Source: Porticoccus sp. (lineage in GTDB: Bacteria > Pseudomonadota > Gammaproteobacteria > Pseudomonadales > Porticoccaceae). Taken from it: 18,081 nucleotides of DNA. Under the pieces are notes generated by a model. The model was not told the origin of the DNA, did not search any database, and saw only the letters and a program-made list of their open reading frames with translations. How positions within the stretch are numbered: the stretch's first letter is position 1; each line of letters begins with the position of its first letter. Location of the stretch: positions 1-18,081 of the forward strand of contig NYXF01000062.1 in assembly GCA_002685455.1 (NCBI GenBank), in the 5' to 3' direction. Both the position numbers and the translations under genes were made by a program. Shown here one piece after another: positions 16,775 through 18,081 of the stretch.

Positions 16775-17011
16775 ATGAAAATAGTGATGCTTTATATTTT
16801 ATCTATGGTTTGCACAAATATAGTTGCACATCCAGGCTCACCTTTGGATGGAACCCATACAGAAACATTAGCTATAGTTCTAATGATGACCGGTATACTT
16901 TTAGCAACTATTGCATCCACATTAATCATAAAGGGGTATACACACCAGATGTCAGAGTCATCAGACAAAAATCGAAATATAGCCCCTATATCTAACAAAA
17001 GGATGGGTTGA
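16775..17011 (+). CDS. Small exported membrane protein with His-bearing mature N-terminus, first gene of sodN operon
   Basis: This is a 78-residue protein of unknown family. Residues 1-18 look like a signal peptide (MKIVMLYILSMVCTNIVA); cleavage after Ala would expose HPGSPLDGTHTE as a free N-terminus with His at positions 1 and 10 of the mature chain plus Asp and Glu. A strongly hydrophobic segment follows (about residues 32-51, IVLMMTGILLATIASTLIIK), then a short polar, probably cytoplasmic tail of about 27 residues. The HPG start resembles that of HupE/UreJ-type nickel permeases and some copper proteins, but it is far too short to be a permease. ATG 16775 has a good ribosome binding site (GAGGTAAG, 16764-16771). 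Its stop abuts the sodN start region, so the two are probably co-translated. Nickel binding or delivery is a guess from context; an uncleaved two-helix membrane protein is the alternative. Confidence 0.65.
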   Translation: MKIVMLYILSMVCTNIVAHPGSPLDGTHTETLAIVLMMTGILLATIASTLIIKGYTHQMSESSDKNRNIAPISNKRMG

Positions 17012-17016
17012 TTTAT

Positions 17017-17484
17017 ATGATCAGAATACACAGCGCATCAGCACATTGTGATATACCCTGTAAAATTTACGATCCATCGAGTTTTTTGATTGCAGCTTTA
17101 AGTATATATAGGCTTATCGATTTGATCGAGCAGGAACAGACAAAGAATTCACCTAGCTCTCAAATGCAAATAATGCGACTAGTTATGGAGAAAGAAATCC
17201 AAGCTAAAATTGTAAAGGAGGAGGTAAATATAATCTGGGGAGATTATTTTAAAGAGGCTCAATTAAATAAATTTCCAGAAACACATAAAATTGTTCATCT
17301 CATAATGCAATATGGATCAAAATGTAAACAGGAATGTAACATAGAGCACGCAGAGATGCTTCTGAAGCACTTAAATCATTTTGCAGAAATATTTTGGGCA
17401 ACTAAGGGAATTAGGACTGAAAAAGTTACTGCCCCATATCCCCCAGCTAAAAAGGTTGTGATACCTGTTCTGATAAGTGGTTAG
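17017..17484 (+). CDS. sodN: Nickel superoxide dismutase
   Basis: Ni-SOD converts superoxide to oxygen and hydrogen peroxide in the cytoplasm, as a hexamer of four-helix bundles. The nickel hook is unmistakable: HCDIPCKIYDP, in which the His at residue 10 becomes the N-terminus after processing and, with Cys11 and Cys15, binds Ni (His1, Cys2, Cys6 of the mature enzyme); Tyr18 is the active-site Tyr9 equivalent. Downstream family blocks are IIWGDYFKEAQLNKFPETHKI and FAEIFWATKG, followed by the extended tail TAPYPPAKKV. The precursor has only nine residues before the hook (MIRIHSASA). ATG 17017 is preferred; TTG 17008, overlapping the previous stop and four bases after AAAAGGA, would add three residues. 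The position after Cys6 is Lys, where Gly is usual. sodX overlaps the 3' end by eight bases. Confidence 0.95.
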   Translation: MIRIHSASAHCDIPCKIYDPSSFLIAALSIYRLIDLIEQEQTKNSPSSQMQIMRLVMEKEIQAKIVKEEVNIIWGDYFKEAQLNKFPETHKIVHLIMQYGSKCKQECNIEHAEMLLKHLNHFAEIFWATKGIRTEKVTAPYPPAKKVVIPVLISG

Positions 17485-17809
17485 ACTTATAAGTATAACT
17501 GGTAATAGTATGTCTCCGACTCTGAGGCATAATAATTTAATTTTAATTAGCAAAAGAAGAAAAATTGTTGCCAATGATGTTGTAGTAGTAAATACCAACT
17601 CATCGGGCCTAATTGTTAAACGTGTTAAATCAGTTTCCGGAGATTTTATGTATTTAGTTGGTGATAATCCAAGACTTGAATCATCATTTTGTAATTCAAA
17701 AATGTCTATAAATGCAATATTAGGTGTAGTTTTTATGAGAATTGATATTAATATAGTAGAATTCTTAGGAAAAAAATTTTTGGTTCCGATTAATTTTTCT
17801 CTATTGTGA
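17477..17809 (+). CDS. sodX: Nickel-SOD maturation peptidase (S26 family)
   Basis: This is a small serine peptidase of the signal-peptidase-like S26 family that, next to sodN, is expected to remove the short leader of Ni-SOD so that His1 can bind nickel. The motif GNSMSPTL carries the nucleophile Ser11, NDVVVV is the next conserved strand, IVKRV carries the general base Lys48, and the loop VGDNPRLESS matches the GDN..S motif. The membrane anchor of ordinary leader peptidases is absent, as expected for an enzyme with a cytoplasmic substrate. The 110-residue length is close to the nickel-type SOD maturation protease family (about 90-150). Translation begins at GTG 17477, overlapping the sodN stop, so the two are probably coupled. 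Confidence 0.9.
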   Translation: MVRLISITGNSMSPTLRHNNLILISKRRKIVANDVVVVNTNSSGLIVKRVKSVSGDFMYLVGDNPRLESSFCNSKMSINAILGVVFMRIDINIVEFLGKKFLVPINFSLL

Positions 17810-17863
17810 ATTTGTTAAAAATAAAATTTAGTTTAAATCTAATCAATTATCAAGGAGTATTAA

Positions 17864-18081
17864 ATGCGCAAAATATATCTTATAACAATAATCTCATTAT
17901 TTTCGTTTATACCGTCTAGTTTTGCTAACGATCATGAAAAAAACTGTAATATACAGATCGCATCTGGAGACACACTTAAATTTGATCAATCAGAACTCCA
18001 AATTAGTTCAAGCTGTGACAAAGTTATGGTTACATTTACACATAATGGTAAGTTACCAGCTAACGTTATGGGGCATAATTG
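17864..18081 (+). CDS. azu: Azurin, 3' end outside window
   Basis: This is the first 72 codons of a periplasmic blue-copper protein that carries single electrons, for example to terminal oxidases, nitrite reductase or peroxidases. Residues 1-21 form a signal peptide (MRKIYLITIISLFSFIPSSF, cleavage near FA). The mature part shows azurin hallmarks: NCNIQIASGDTLKFDQSELQ, the second Cys in SSSCDKVMVTFTH (the Cys3-Cys26 disulfide pair of Pseudomonas azurin), then GKLPANVMGHNW, where the His of GHN is the first copper ligand (His46 equivalent). The remaining ligands (Cys, His, Met near the C-terminus) lie past the window end. ATG 17864 has a strong ribosome binding site, AAGGAG at 17852-17857. The gene follows sodX by 54 bases on the same strand; no terminator is visible between them, so read-through from the sodN operon is plausible. 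Confidence 0.93.
   Translation, partial: MRKIYLITIISLFSFIPSSFANDHEKNCNIQIASGDTLKFDQSELQISSSCDKVMVTFTHNGKLPANVMGHN

Noticed and set aside
1..18081. tRNA, rRNA, CRISPR arrays, insertion sequences, prophage or toxin-antitoxin genes
   Set aside because: Reading both strands gave no cloverleaf, spaced direct repeats, transposase motifs or terminal inverted repeats.

Overview
The window is AT-rich, densely packed bacterial chromosome with mostly housekeeping genes. Gene content and order (recJ-prfB-lysS; pepA-holC-valS on one strand facing away from lptF-lptG; an ExbD-type Ton/Tol component) are those of Gammaproteobacteria. The low GC and short spacers, together with nickel superoxide dismutase and azurin, suggest an uncultivated, probably marine lineage with a fairly small genome. 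The sequence alone does not let me name the genus. I see no tRNA, rRNA, IS element, CRISPR array, phage gene or convincing intrinsic terminator.

Layout. (1) 1-343: 3' part of an exbD/tolR-type gene. (2) 344-789: about 450 bases without an intact gene, holding a short coding-like stretch with an in-frame stop that may be a gene remnant. (3) 790-2850: a small unknown protein, then recJ. (4) 2840-4741: a uup-type ABC-F ATPase on the minus strand, its end overlapping the end of recJ. (5) 4974-7649: prfB with a textbook programmed +1 frameshift, then lysS. (6) 7688-12539, minus strand: pepA, holC, valS. (7) 12672-15109: lptF and lptG, overlapping by four bases. LptG carries an unusual basic N-terminal extension of about 85 residues. 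(8) 15156-16484: an RDD-family membrane protein, a polyhydroxyalkanoate-granule-type small protein and a secreted protein of unknown function.

(9) The most interesting part is 16668-18081: two Fur-box-like palindromes, then a small exported/membrane protein with a histidine-bearing mature N-terminus, nickel superoxide dismutase (sodN), its putative Lys-Ser maturation peptidase (sodX), and the 5' part of an azurin gene. The first three genes overlap end to start and look like one operon; azurin follows on the same strand after 54 bases. My reading, which is inference, is a metal-substitution module: under iron limitation Fur would release a nickel (not iron) SOD and perhaps a copper (not haem) electron carrier.

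Other functions: RecJ (recombination and mismatch repair), HolC (polymerase III chi), RF2, LysRS and ValRS (translation), PepA (peptide turnover, sometimes DNA binding), Uup (ribosome or DNA-intermediate associated) and LptFG (lipopolysaccharide export).
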